NCBI GenBank assembly: GCA_016220035.1
Contig: JACRIO010000187.1
Location: 1-45,266 of the forward strand
Origin: Planctomycetota bacterium
Lineage (GTDB): Bacteria; Planctomycetota; UBA1135; GCA-002686595
Direction: 5' to 3'
Length of the DNA: 45,266 nt
Positions within the stretch are counted from its first letter, which is position 1. Each line of letters begins with the position of its first letter. The translations under genes and the position numbers were made by a program. The notes under the pieces were generated by a model that worked only from the letters and a program-made list of their open reading frames with translations, ran no database searches and was not told where the DNA came from. This document shows, piece after piece, positions 15,917 to 24,263 of this stretch.

Positions 15917-18823
15917 ATGAACGGGAAGCAGTTCCTCCTTCCGGGCCTCGTCGCCGGGGGCGTCGCGCTGACGCTCTTCGCCGGACCCGCGCCGCGCGCG
16001 GGCGCGACGCTCCGCGGAACCGCGGAATGGACCAAGCACGGCGTGGTCGTCGTGCAAGCGGGCACGATCCTGCCCGTCTCGGGCGAGCCGATCCGCGGCG
16101 GAGCGCTCGTGCTCGACGGCCAGCGCATCGTCGCCGTCGGCAAGGACCTTCCGGTCCCGTCAGGCGCGCGCGTCGTCGACTACGGCGCGGACGCGGTCCT
16201 GGTGCCGGGGCTCGTCGCGGCCGACAGCACCTACGGAATCCCGCGTCCGAGCGAGCGCACCGCCGATCCGACACTGCTCGCGATCGACGCCTTCGATCCC
16301 TACGCGAACTTCGTGTTCGCGCTGCAGGAGGGCGTCACCACCGCCTACCTGCCGCCCGCGCGCGGCCGGTTGATCGCGGGGCTCGGTGCGGTCGTGAAGC
16401 TCGGCGGGACCGACGAAGCGCACCGCGTGCTCAGCAGCGCGAACCACATCCACGGCGCGATCAGCACCGAAGCGCGCAACACACCGGGCTACTGGAAGCC
16501 GCCGATTCCCGCGACGGTCGACGTCGGCATGGGTGTGGAGCAGGCGCAGCTCCCGCGTTCGCTCATGGGCGCGATCGTCGCGCTGCAGGAGCTCGTCTCG
16601 ATCGCGCGCGGCGGTGCGGACGACGGTGAATACGGCCCGGACACGGGCCCCGCGCTGCGCGAGCTCGTCGGGAAGCGCATGCCGTGGCGCATGGGTGCCG
16701 CGAGCCCCGAGGAAGTGCGCGCGCTCCTCTCCTTCTTCGACGAAGCGAAGCTCCCGCTCGTGATCGACGGCGCGAACGGCGCCGGAGTCGCGGCCGAGGA
16801 GATCAAGAAGTCGGGCGCGAGCGTCATCGTCGAGGCGCCGTTCACGCCGAACTCGCCCGGGCGCGCGCTCGGCAAGGACCGCGACTCGAAGTGGCCCGAG
16901 TACGACACCGCGTCGAAGCTCGCGGCCGCGGGCGTGCGCTTCGCGATCACGCCGTCGAACAACACGCCGGCGAACGACCTGCGCTTCGCCGCGGGTCTGA
17001 TGTCGCGCGGCGGGCTCGACCGTGACGCGGCGCTGCGCGCGATCACGCTGTCCGCGGCCGAGATCCTCGGCGTCGCCGACCGCGTCGGCAGTCTCGAACC
17101 CGGCAAGGATGCCGACTTCGTCGTGTTCAACGGGCACCCGCTCGACCTCGGCAGCGCCGTGGTGACGACGTGGGTCGACGGCGAGCTCGCGTTCGAGGCC
17201 TACGAGTCCTCCGCGGTCGTGCTCGAGGTCGACGAGCTCCACGTCGGCGACGGCGAGGTGCTGTCGCCGGGCCAGGTGCTGCTCGTCGACGGAAAAATCG
17301 CCGAGGTCGGGCGCAAGGTCGGCCATCCGTCGGGTGCGCGCACGGTGCGCGGCAAAGCCGCGATGCCGGGCATGATCGACGCGCTCGGCCACCTCGGCCT
17401 CGAAGGATCGTCGCGCGTTCCGCCGACGCGCTTTGAGCTCGACCGGCTGGTCGAGCCCGGCGATCGCACCGATCAGCGCGTCGCGAAGAGCGGCGTCACG
17501 ACCGTCGTGCTCTCCCCGCGCGGCCCGAGCCGCAGCGGCGCGCCGATGATGGCGTACAAGCCCGCGGGCGAGGACGTCGAGAAGATGGTCGTCGCCGATC
17601 CCGTCGGCCTGCGCTTCAACTGGACCGAGCGCAACCGCGCGCAGTCGGGTCAGGCGCTGCGCGAGACGCTCGCGAAGGCCGTCGAGTACGACAAGAAGTG
17701 GCGCGAGTACGAGAAGAAGAAGGCCGAGTGGACGCCGCCCAAGGACGAACCCGCCGCCCCGAAGGACGCCGAGAAGAAGGACGGCGAAGCCAAGAAGGAA
17801 GGCGAGGGCGAGAAGAAGGACGACGCCAAGAAGGAAGACGGCGAGAAGAAGGAAGAGGAGAAGGGCGGCAAGAAGAAGAAGGGCGAGGAGAAGCCCAAGC
17901 CCGTCACCGGCGAGTGGGTGACGAAGATCACGCTGCCGCCGCACCCCGAAGCGCGTCTCCGCCTCTACGTGAAGGAGGAGGAAGACGGCTCGATCCACGG
18001 TCTGCTGCGCTGCGCGGTGCTCTCCGACGAGCTCGTGCAGGTCACGGGGAAGCGCGTCGAGAAGAAGGTCACGCTCCAGGGCGACGGCACGAAGGGCGCG
18101 ATTACGCTCGAAGCGGACGAGGTCGACGGCAAGCTCAAGGGCAAGCTGTCGCTCGCGGGCACGAAGCTCGACGTCGAAATCCCACAGACCGCGACCGAGT
18201 ACGAGACCGCGGCACGGCCCGAGAAGCGCAAGACGAAGGAAGAGCCCAAGAAGGAGATCAAGGGCGAACCCAAGTCGCCCGGCGTCGACCCTGAGCTGGA
18301 ACCGTTCCGCCGCGCGATGCACGGCGACGCCGGCATCGTCGTGCAGGCTGAGCGCGACGACGAGATCCGCGCGTGCGTCGACGCCTTCGCGCAGGCCGGT
18401 ATCAAGCCGATCCTCTACGGCGCGAGCGACGCATGGAAGGTGATCGACGCGCTCCAAGGTCGCGTCGCCGGCGTGCTGTTCACGCAGCGCGTGACCGAAG
18501 TCGATCCCGAGCAGGGCGCGAAGAAGCGCAACCGCTACCAGGAGCTCGTCAACGCCGGCATCCCCGTCGCGTTCCACAGCGCGGCGGAGGAGGGCGCGGC
18601 CGACCTGCCGCTGATGGCCGTGTACGCGGTGTCGCAGGGCATGAGCCCCGAGGCCGCGCTGCGCGCGCTCACGAGCGACGCCGCGAGCATGTTCGGCATC
18701 GCCGATCGCGTGGGCCTGCTCGTGCCCGGCTTGGACGCGGACGTGGTGCTCCTCGACGGCAGCCCGCTCGATCCCGCGAGCAGCGTGCTGCGCGTGTTCG
18801 TGCAGGGACACGAGGTGCGCTGA
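15917..18823 (+). CDS. Tandem two-domain amidohydrolase-family protein 5 (both domains degenerate) with K/E-rich linker and a small inserted beta-rich domain
   Basis: 968 aa. Domain 1 VLVPGLVAADSTYG...DRVGSLEPGKDADFVVFNGHPL; domain 2 AAMPGMIDALGHLGLEG...DRVGLLVPGLDADVVLLDGSPL; linker EKKDGEAKKEGEGEKKDDAKKEDGEKKEEEKGGKKKKGEEK. Confidence 0.88.
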   Translation: MNGKQFLLPGLVAGGVALTLFAGPAPRAGATLRGTAEWTKHGVVVVQAGTILPVSGEPIRGGALVLDGQRIVAVGKDLPVPSGARVVDYGADAVLVPGLVAADSTYGIPRPSERTADPTLLAIDAFDPYANFVFALQEGVTTAYLPPARGRLIAGLGAVVKLGGTDEAHRVLSSANHIHGAISTEARNTPGYWKPPIPATVDVGMGVEQAQLPRSLMGAIVALQELVSIARGGADDGEYGPDTGPALRELVGKRMPWRMGAASPEEVRALLSFFDEAKLPLVIDGANGAGVAAEEIKKSGASVIVEAPFTPNSPGRALGKDRDSKWPEYDTASKLAAAGVRFAITPSNNTPANDLRFAAGLMSRGGLDRDAALRAITLSAAEILGVADRVGSLEPGKDADFVVFNGHPLDLGSAVVTTWVDGELAFEAYESSAVVLEVDELHVGDGEVLSPGQVLLVDGKIAEVGRKVGHPSGARTVRGKAAMPGMIDALGHLGLEGSSRVPPTRFELDRLVEPGDRTDQRVAKSGVTTVVLSPRGPSRSGAPMMAYKPAGEDVEKMVVADPVGLRFNWTERNRAQSGQALRETLAKAVEYDKKWREYEKKKAEWTPPKDEPAAPKDAEKKDGEAKKEGEGEKKDDAKKEDGEKKEEEKGGKKKKGEEKPKPVTGEWVTKITLPPHPEARLRLYVKEEEDGSIHGLLRCAVLSDELVQVTGKRVEKKVTLQGDGTKGAITLEADEVDGKLKGKLSLAGTKLDVEIPQTATEYETAARPEKRKTKEEPKKEIKGEPKSPGVDPELEPFRRAMHGDAGIVVQAERDDEIRACVDAFAQAGIKPILYGASDAWKVIDALQGRVAGVLFTQRVTEVDPEQGAKKRNRYQELVNAGIPVAFHSAAEEGAADLPLMAVYAVSQGMSPEAALRALTSDAASMFGIADRVGLLVPGLDADVVLLDGSPLDPASSVLRVFVQGHEVR

Positions 18824-18888
18824 GCGATGCGGACCCCGACCTTCGATGCGAGCTCTGACGCGCGCCTCCGTGCGCGCGGGGAGGCCGC

Positions 18889-20262
18889 TTGACGTCGAAG
18901 GCGCTGTTCGTCGGCTTCGCGAGCGCCGGCATCGTCGGCGTGTGCGCCTTCGGCGCGCTGTCGATGAGCGCGCCCACGGCCGCGCCGGTGACACGGTCGT
19001 GGTGGGACGCTCGCGCGGATTCCGCGCAGGACGCCCCGACGGCTTCGAAGGCGGCGGCCGCGGGTGAACGCACCGCCTCGCGCGGGCTCGCGCTGTTCGC
19101 GCGCAAGGCCGCGGTCGTCGGCCCCGAGGGGCGCGACGTCATCGACGACCCCGTCGTGCTCGTGAAGGACGGAAAGATCGAAGCGATCGGCCCGCGCGCG
19201 ACGATCGCGATCCCCGACGGCTACGAACGCGTCGACCGCGGCGACAAGTGGATCACGCCGGGCCTCGTCGACCTGCACTGCCACATCGCTGGCAAGAGCT
19301 TCCTGGTCAACGACATCAACGACATGGTCTACCTGACCAACCCGGAGCTGCGCGCGAGCTCCGCGGTCGAACCCGGGAACCCGAACCTGAAGCGCGCGGT
19401 CGCCGGCGGCGTCACGAGCGTGCTCTTCATCCCCGGCTCCGGGACGAACATGGGTGGGCAGGGGATCCTGCTGAAGACCGGGCTCGCGCGCTTCGAGGAG
19501 ATGCGCATCCGCGACCCGGGCTCGCTCAAGCTCGCTCAAGCGGGCAACCCCGAGCGCTGGGCCATCAATCCCGGCCGCTCGTTCATGAACTGGAACACGC
19601 GGAGCACGTTCACGCGCGGCCTCACGCACGCGAAGCTCCGCAAGCTGGACCCGACGCTCGCGCGCAACATCCAGTGGGACGCGTTCGGCCCGCTCGCCGA
19701 CCACACGACGCAGGTCTCGACGCACACGCAGATCTTCCAGGTCGTGCTCACGACGCTGACCATGGTGCGGCAAGGCTTCGGGCTCGACGTGTACATCGAC
19801 CACGGCGAGTGGTTCGGGAGCAAGCTCGCGGCGATGGCGAACGAAATCGGCGTGAACGCGATCATCGGCCCGCGCGAGATCGACCGCTTCACGCCCGGCT
19901 TCTCGATCGACACCGACGGCCAGATCCAGGGCATCGCCGCGCAGTACCAGAAGAACGGGCACCAACACATCGGCTTCAACACGGACTCCCCGGTCGTGCC
20001 CGAGGAGGAGCTCCAGGTCCAAGCCGCGACCGCTTGCCGCTACGGCTTCGATGGGACGCGCATGGACGCGCTGCGCGGACTCACGATCGTCCCGGCGCAG
20101 ACGGCGGGCATCGCCGCGCGCGTCGGCAGCCTCGCGCCGGGCAAGGACGCCGACCTGCTCGTGTGCGACGGCGATCCGGTCGACCCGCGCACGACGGTCG
20201 AGAGCGTCTTCATCGAGGGCCGGATCGTCTACGACATGCGCACGGAGGAACGCCGATGGTGA
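18889..20262 (+). CDS. Amidohydrolase (imidazolonepropionase-like), metal-ligand motifs intact
   Basis: WITPGLVDLHCHIAG (HxH), QVSTHTQ, VYIDHGEW, GFNTDSPVVPEEEL, ARVGSLAPGKDADLLVCDGDPV. The track start is TTG at 18889; the exact start is uncertain. Confidence 0.9.
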   Translation: MTSKALFVGFASAGIVGVCAFGALSMSAPTAAPVTRSWWDARADSAQDAPTASKAAAAGERTASRGLALFARKAAVVGPEGRDVIDDPVVLVKDGKIEAIGPRATIAIPDGYERVDRGDKWITPGLVDLHCHIAGKSFLVNDINDMVYLTNPELRASSAVEPGNPNLKRAVAGGVTSVLFIPGSGTNMGGQGILLKTGLARFEEMRIRDPGSLKLAQAGNPERWAINPGRSFMNWNTRSTFTRGLTHAKLRKLDPTLARNIQWDAFGPLADHTTQVSTHTQIFQVVLTTLTMVRQGFGLDVYIDHGEWFGSKLAAMANEIGVNAIIGPREIDRFTPGFSIDTDGQIQGIAAQYQKNGHQHIGFNTDSPVVPEEELQVQAATACRYGFDGTRMDALRGLTIVPAQTAGIAARVGSLAPGKDADLLVCDGDPVDPRTTVESVFIEGRIVYDMRTEERRW

Positions 20263-21611
20263 TGCGAGAGGGGAACCGGACACGGTCGACGGCGGCGCTC
20301 GCGAGCGTGCTCCTCGGCCTCGCGCTCACCGCTCCGGCGCACGCACAGCGCTCCATCGACGCGCAGAACCGCGTCGTCGAGGTGAAGCAGCCGCCCGCGG
20401 CCGGCGAGAAGGGCGGGCCGGGCCTCGCGATCAGGGCGAAGAAGATCCTGACCGTGCCCTACGAGGGCGAACAGTTCGTCGACAACGGCGTCCTGATCGT
20501 CAAGGACGGCAAGATCGAAGCCGTCGGGCCCGCGCGCACGACGCCGATCCCGGCCGACTACCAGGTGCTCGACGTCGGCGACAAGTGGCTCATGCCGGGC
20601 TTCATCGACCTGCACAGCCACATCGCCGGCACGTTCGACATCAACGACATGGTCTACCTGACCAACCCGGGCCTGCGCGTGCATTGTTCGGTGATCCCGA
20701 ACAACGAGGCGTTCAAGGTCGCGGTCGCGAGCGGCGTCACGGCGGTGCTCTACATCCCCGGCTCCGGCGTGAACAGCAGCGGCCAGGGCATCCTCGTGAA
20801 GACGGGCCACGAGCACTACGAGGACGCGGTCGTGCGCGATCCGGGCTCGCTGAAGATCGCGCAAGCGGGCAACCCCGAGAGCTGGGTCATGGGTGTGGGC
20901 CGTTCGTTCATGAACTGGAACACGCGCGACATGCTGAAGCGCGGCAAGACCTACGCGCTGCGCTGGAAGGCTTTCGAGGAGGGCAAGGGCCCGAAGCCCG
21001 AGCGCGACTTGGAGCACGACGTCTTCCGCGAGCTCGAAGCGCACCGCACGCAGATCTCGACGCACACGCAGATGTACCAGGTCGTCATGACGACGATCAC
21101 GATGCTCTCACGCGAGTTCGGGTTCACCGCGTACATCGACCACGGCGAGATGGCCGGCTACAAGGCGGCCGAGCTCGCGCAGGAGAACGGCGTGCGCGCC
21201 ATCATCGGCCCGCGCGAGATCGAGATCCCGACGCGCCAGTTCATCCAATGGACCGGCTCGAACCCCGAGGCAATCCTCGGCATCGCGGCCGAATACCACA
21301 AGCGCGGCGTCAAGGACATCGGCTTCAACACCGACGCGCCCGTGGTGCCGGAGGAGGAGCTGCTCGTGCAGGCGACGACGGCGGCGCGCTACGGGTTTCC
21401 GACGCGCGACCTCGAAGCCGTGCGCGGTCTGACGATCGTCCCCGCCGTGACGGCGGGCATCGCGAACAAGGTCGGCTGCCTGCAACCGGGACGCGACGCG
21501 GACGTGCTCGTGATCGGCGGCGATCCGGCCGATCCGCGGTGCGCGGTCGAGTCGGTCTTGATCGACGGCAAGCGCGTGTACGACGCGGCGACGGAGCGGA
21601 GGCGCTGGTGA
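20256..21611 (+). CDS. Amidohydrolase (imidazolonepropionase-like), metal-ligand motifs intact, exported
   Basis: Signal peptide LASVLLGLALTAPAHAQ; WLMPGFIDLHSHIAG, QISTHTQ, AYIDHGEM, GFNTDAPVVPEEEL. The N-terminal part of ORF 19248-21611 is an off-frame reading of the previous gene. Confidence 0.9.
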   Translation: MVMREGNRTRSTAALASVLLGLALTAPAHAQRSIDAQNRVVEVKQPPAAGEKGGPGLAIRAKKILTVPYEGEQFVDNGVLIVKDGKIEAVGPARTTPIPADYQVLDVGDKWLMPGFIDLHSHIAGTFDINDMVYLTNPGLRVHCSVIPNNEAFKVAVASGVTAVLYIPGSGVNSSGQGILVKTGHEHYEDAVVRDPGSLKIAQAGNPESWVMGVGRSFMNWNTRDMLKRGKTYALRWKAFEEGKGPKPERDLEHDVFRELEAHRTQISTHTQMYQVVMTTITMLSREFGFTAYIDHGEMAGYKAAELAQENGVRAIIGPREIEIPTRQFIQWTGSNPEAILGIAAEYHKRGVKDIGFNTDAPVVPEEELLVQATTAARYGFPTRDLEAVRGLTIVPAVTAGIANKVGCLQPGRDADVLVIGGDPADPRCAVESVLIDGKRVYDAATERRRW

Positions 21612-21628
21612 TCCGACGCGGGAAGGGC

Positions 21629-22915
21629 ATGCATGCGATCGGGGAGCACGCGCGAACGTCGCGAGCTCGACTCGTCGCATCGCTGTTCGTCCTCGCGCTC
21701 GCCGCGTGCTCCGCGACGCGCCACGCGAGGCCCGAGGTCGGCGATCGCCCCGATCTCTCGCCGCTGCGCCCGGGCGAGCGCGGTTTCGCGCTCCTCTGCG
21801 GCAAGGTGATCACCGCCGACGACGAGGGCCGCATGTTCCCGCGCGGGCTGATCCTCGTCCGCAACGGCCGGATCGCATACGTCGGCGAGCGCCGCGACGT
21901 GCCCGCGGGCTACGCGGTCGTCGACTGCGGCGAGCAGTGGGCGATGCCCGGCATGGTCGACCTGCACTCGCACGTACACAGCGGCGGCTTCGGCGACGTG
22001 AACGACATGGTGATCCCGGTGAACCCGGAGTTGCGCGTCGCGCCCGCCGTCGTTCCCGGCAACCCGCTGATCAAGCTCGCGTGCGCGAGCGGCATCACGA
22101 CGCTCTTCGGCATCCCCGGCAGCGGCACGAGCCACTCGGGCTTCGGCATCGTCTACAAGACGAAGGTGCACGCGACGTTCGACGACTGCGTCGTGCGCAA
22201 CCCCGGCGGCATGAAGGTCGCGCAGGCGTACAACCCCGAGCGCCGTGCCGGCGACTTCGGAGCGACGCGCGCGGGTCTCGCGTACATCCTCGAGGACATC
22301 AACGACAAGGCGGTCGGCGCGAACCGCGCGGGGCGGCGCGACATCGCGCTCGAGAACCTGCAGAAGGTCCACAGGCGCGAGCTCCCGGTGCTCATCCACT
22401 CCGCGGGCAGCGACTCGTGGGCCGCCGCCGCGCGCATGTGGCACAACACGTATCACACCGATTGCGTGCTGTCGCACGGCTGCTTCGACGCGCACCTGAC
22501 CGCGCCGTGGATCGCCGAGCAGGGCGTCAAGGTCAACGCCGGGCCGCGCACGATGGACTACCTCGTCACGCGTGACGGCGCGATCACCGGCACGGCCGCG
22601 AAGTACATCGCCGCCGGCGTGAAGAGCGTCTCCGTGAACACCGACGCGCCGGTCATGCCCCAGGAGGAGCTCTTCCTCCAAGGCACGCTGTCCGCGCGCC
22701 TGGGCGCCGACACCTACCTCATGCTGCGGGCCGTGACGATCGAGCCCGCGAAACAGTTCAACCTCGCGCATCGCCTGGGCAGCCTCGAGGTCGGCAAGGA
22801 CGCCGACATCGTGCTGCGCGTGGGCGATCTGCTCGATCCGCGCGGGCGGGTCGAGCGCGTCTGGATCGACGGCGAGATCGAGTACGACCGCGCGCGCGAC
22901 GGACAGTGGTTCTGA
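21629..22915 (+). CDS. Amidohydrolase (imidazolonepropionase-like) lipoprotein, metal-ligand motifs intact
   Basis: Lipobox LVASLFVLALAAC; WAMPGMVDLHSHVHSG, LPVLIHSAG, DCVLSHGCFDAH, VSVNTDAPVMPQEEL, HRLGSLEVGKDADIVLRVGD. An alternative GTG start at 21608 overlaps the previous stop. Confidence 0.9.
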   Translation: MHAIGEHARTSRARLVASLFVLALAACSATRHARPEVGDRPDLSPLRPGERGFALLCGKVITADDEGRMFPRGLILVRNGRIAYVGERRDVPAGYAVVDCGEQWAMPGMVDLHSHVHSGGFGDVNDMVIPVNPELRVAPAVVPGNPLIKLACASGITTLFGIPGSGTSHSGFGIVYKTKVHATFDDCVVRNPGGMKVAQAYNPERRAGDFGATRAGLAYILEDINDKAVGANRAGRRDIALENLQKVHRRELPVLIHSAGSDSWAAAARMWHNTYHTDCVLSHGCFDAHLTAPWIAEQGVKVNAGPRTMDYLVTRDGAITGTAAKYIAAGVKSVSVNTDAPVMPQEELFLQGTLSARLGADTYLMLRAVTIEPAKQFNLAHRLGSLEVGKDADIVLRVGDLLDPRGRVERVWIDGEIEYDRARDGQWF

Positions 22916-22934
22916 GCGCGCGGAGGAAATCCCC

Positions 22935-24263
22935 ATGATGCTGGCCTCACTCCTGATCCCCCTGCTCCCTCTGCCCCTTGGCGGCGACACCAAGCCGGGC
23001 CCGACGCCGAACCTGCTCGCGATACGCGTGGGCAAGGCGGAGACGATCGCGAAGGGCACGATCGAACACGCCGTGATCCTCGTCGAAAACGGCAAGATCG
23101 TGACCATCGGCGAAGACCTCCCGATCGAGCGCGGCATCCCCGTCCTCGACCGGCCGAGCTGGGTCGTCATGCCCGGTCTCGTGAACGCGTACTCGCGCAT
23201 CGGCCTCGACAGCGAAGGCGGCGACGACAGCGCGGCGGAGGTGAAGGCCTCGGCGGAGCTCTACGCGCAGGCGAAGGATTTCCAGGAGATCGTCAAGTAC
23301 GGCGTCACGACGCTCGGGCTCTACCCCGCTGGAAACGGCGTGCCGGGGCAAGCGTGCGCGGTCCGCCCGCTCGGCAAGACGAAGGAGGAGATGCTCCTCG
23401 CCGACGCCTGCTACCTGAAGATCATCGCGCGCGCGTCGCCGAGCGCGAAGAAGCTCATCCAAGACGGCTTCAAGAAGGCGGACGAGTACGCGGAGAAGGA
23501 GAAGAAGGCGCGCGAGAAGTTCGACAAGGACAAGAAGGGCAAGAAGGAAGACAAGAAGGAAGAGAAGAAGGAGGAGCCCAAGCCCGCGCCCGGCGCCGCG
23601 CAGGAACCGGCCGCGGCGGAGGACCCGAAGCCCGAGGAGAAGAAGGACGACGGCTTCGTGCCGCCGGAGCCCGAACCGAAGGCGAAGCCGTGGGTCGACC
23701 TGCGCGCGGGACGCTTGCGCGGGCTCGTCAGCATCAACAGCGCGGCCGAGTTCCTGCACTACGTCGATGCGATCGGCAAGGAGACGTTCTCCTGGGACGT
23801 GCGTCTCGTCGTGCAGCGCGAGAGCGACGTGTTCTACGTGCTCGACAAGAAGACGTACGACCTCGACTTCGACGGCATCGGCGACAAGAAATGCCGCGTC
23901 GTGATGGAGCCCGTGCTGAGCGTCACGCCCGGCACGATGCGCAACCGCAACCTCGCCATGGAGCTCGCGAAGGCCGGCGCGAAGATCGTCTTCATCCCGC
24001 GCAACGACACGCTGATGGACGCGAAGGCGTGGCTCGCCAACGTCGGCGAGATCGTCGGCGCGAACCTCGATCGCAGCATCGCGCTGCGGGCGGTGACGCT
24101 CGAGCCCGCGGAACTGCTCGGCGTCGAGAAGCGCGTTGGCAGCCTGGAAAAAGGCAAGGACGCGAACCTGATCTTCTTCAGCGGCGACCCACTCGAGCCG
24201 ACGAGCAAGCTGGAGGCCGTCATGCTCGACGGCCGGTTCGTGCACGGGGAGGTGAAGCTGTGA
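22935..24263 (+). CDS. Amidohydrolase-family protein (degenerate), exported
   Basis: MLASLLIPLLPLPLGG; WVVMPGLVNAYSRIGLD (no HxH); K/E-rich insert; KRVGSLEKGKDANLIFFSGDPLE. Confidence 0.88.
   Translation: MMLASLLIPLLPLPLGGDTKPGPTPNLLAIRVGKAETIAKGTIEHAVILVENGKIVTIGEDLPIERGIPVLDRPSWVVMPGLVNAYSRIGLDSEGGDDSAAEVKASAELYAQAKDFQEIVKYGVTTLGLYPAGNGVPGQACAVRPLGKTKEEMLLADACYLKIIARASPSAKKLIQDGFKKADEYAEKEKKAREKFDKDKKGKKEDKKEEKKEEPKPAPGAAQEPAAAEDPKPEEKKDDGFVPPEPEPKAKPWVDLRAGRLRGLVSINSAAEFLHYVDAIGKETFSWDVRLVVQRESDVFYVLDKKTYDLDFDGIGDKKCRVVMEPVLSVTPGTMRNRNLAMELAKAGAKIVFIPRNDTLMDAKAWLANVGEIVGANLDRSIALRAVTLEPAELLGVEKRVGSLEKGKDANLIFFSGDPLEPTSKLEAVMLDGRFVHGEVKL

Noticed and set aside
16160-18994. 944-aa minus-strand ORF opposite the double amidohydrolase
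   Set aside because: Arg/Ala/Glu/Leu-rich antisense shadow of a high-GC gene; no family motif. The same applies to 68-1570, 5164-6939, 10539-12167, 13113-14312, 14084-16057, 22947-24245 and other long antisense ORFs.
19248-20255. N-terminal half of ORF 19248-21611
   Set aside because: Off-frame reading of the 18889-20262 gene; the real start is near 20256 with a signal peptide. Similar off-frame extensions were trimmed from 20051-22915, 23354-25696, 25775-27559, 42494-44662 and 42991-44967.
23460-23660. Purine-rich GAGAAGAAG tract as a possible regulatory or satellite repeat
   Set aside because: In frame and encodes the K/E-rich insert of the amidohydrolase; protein-level explanation is sufficient.
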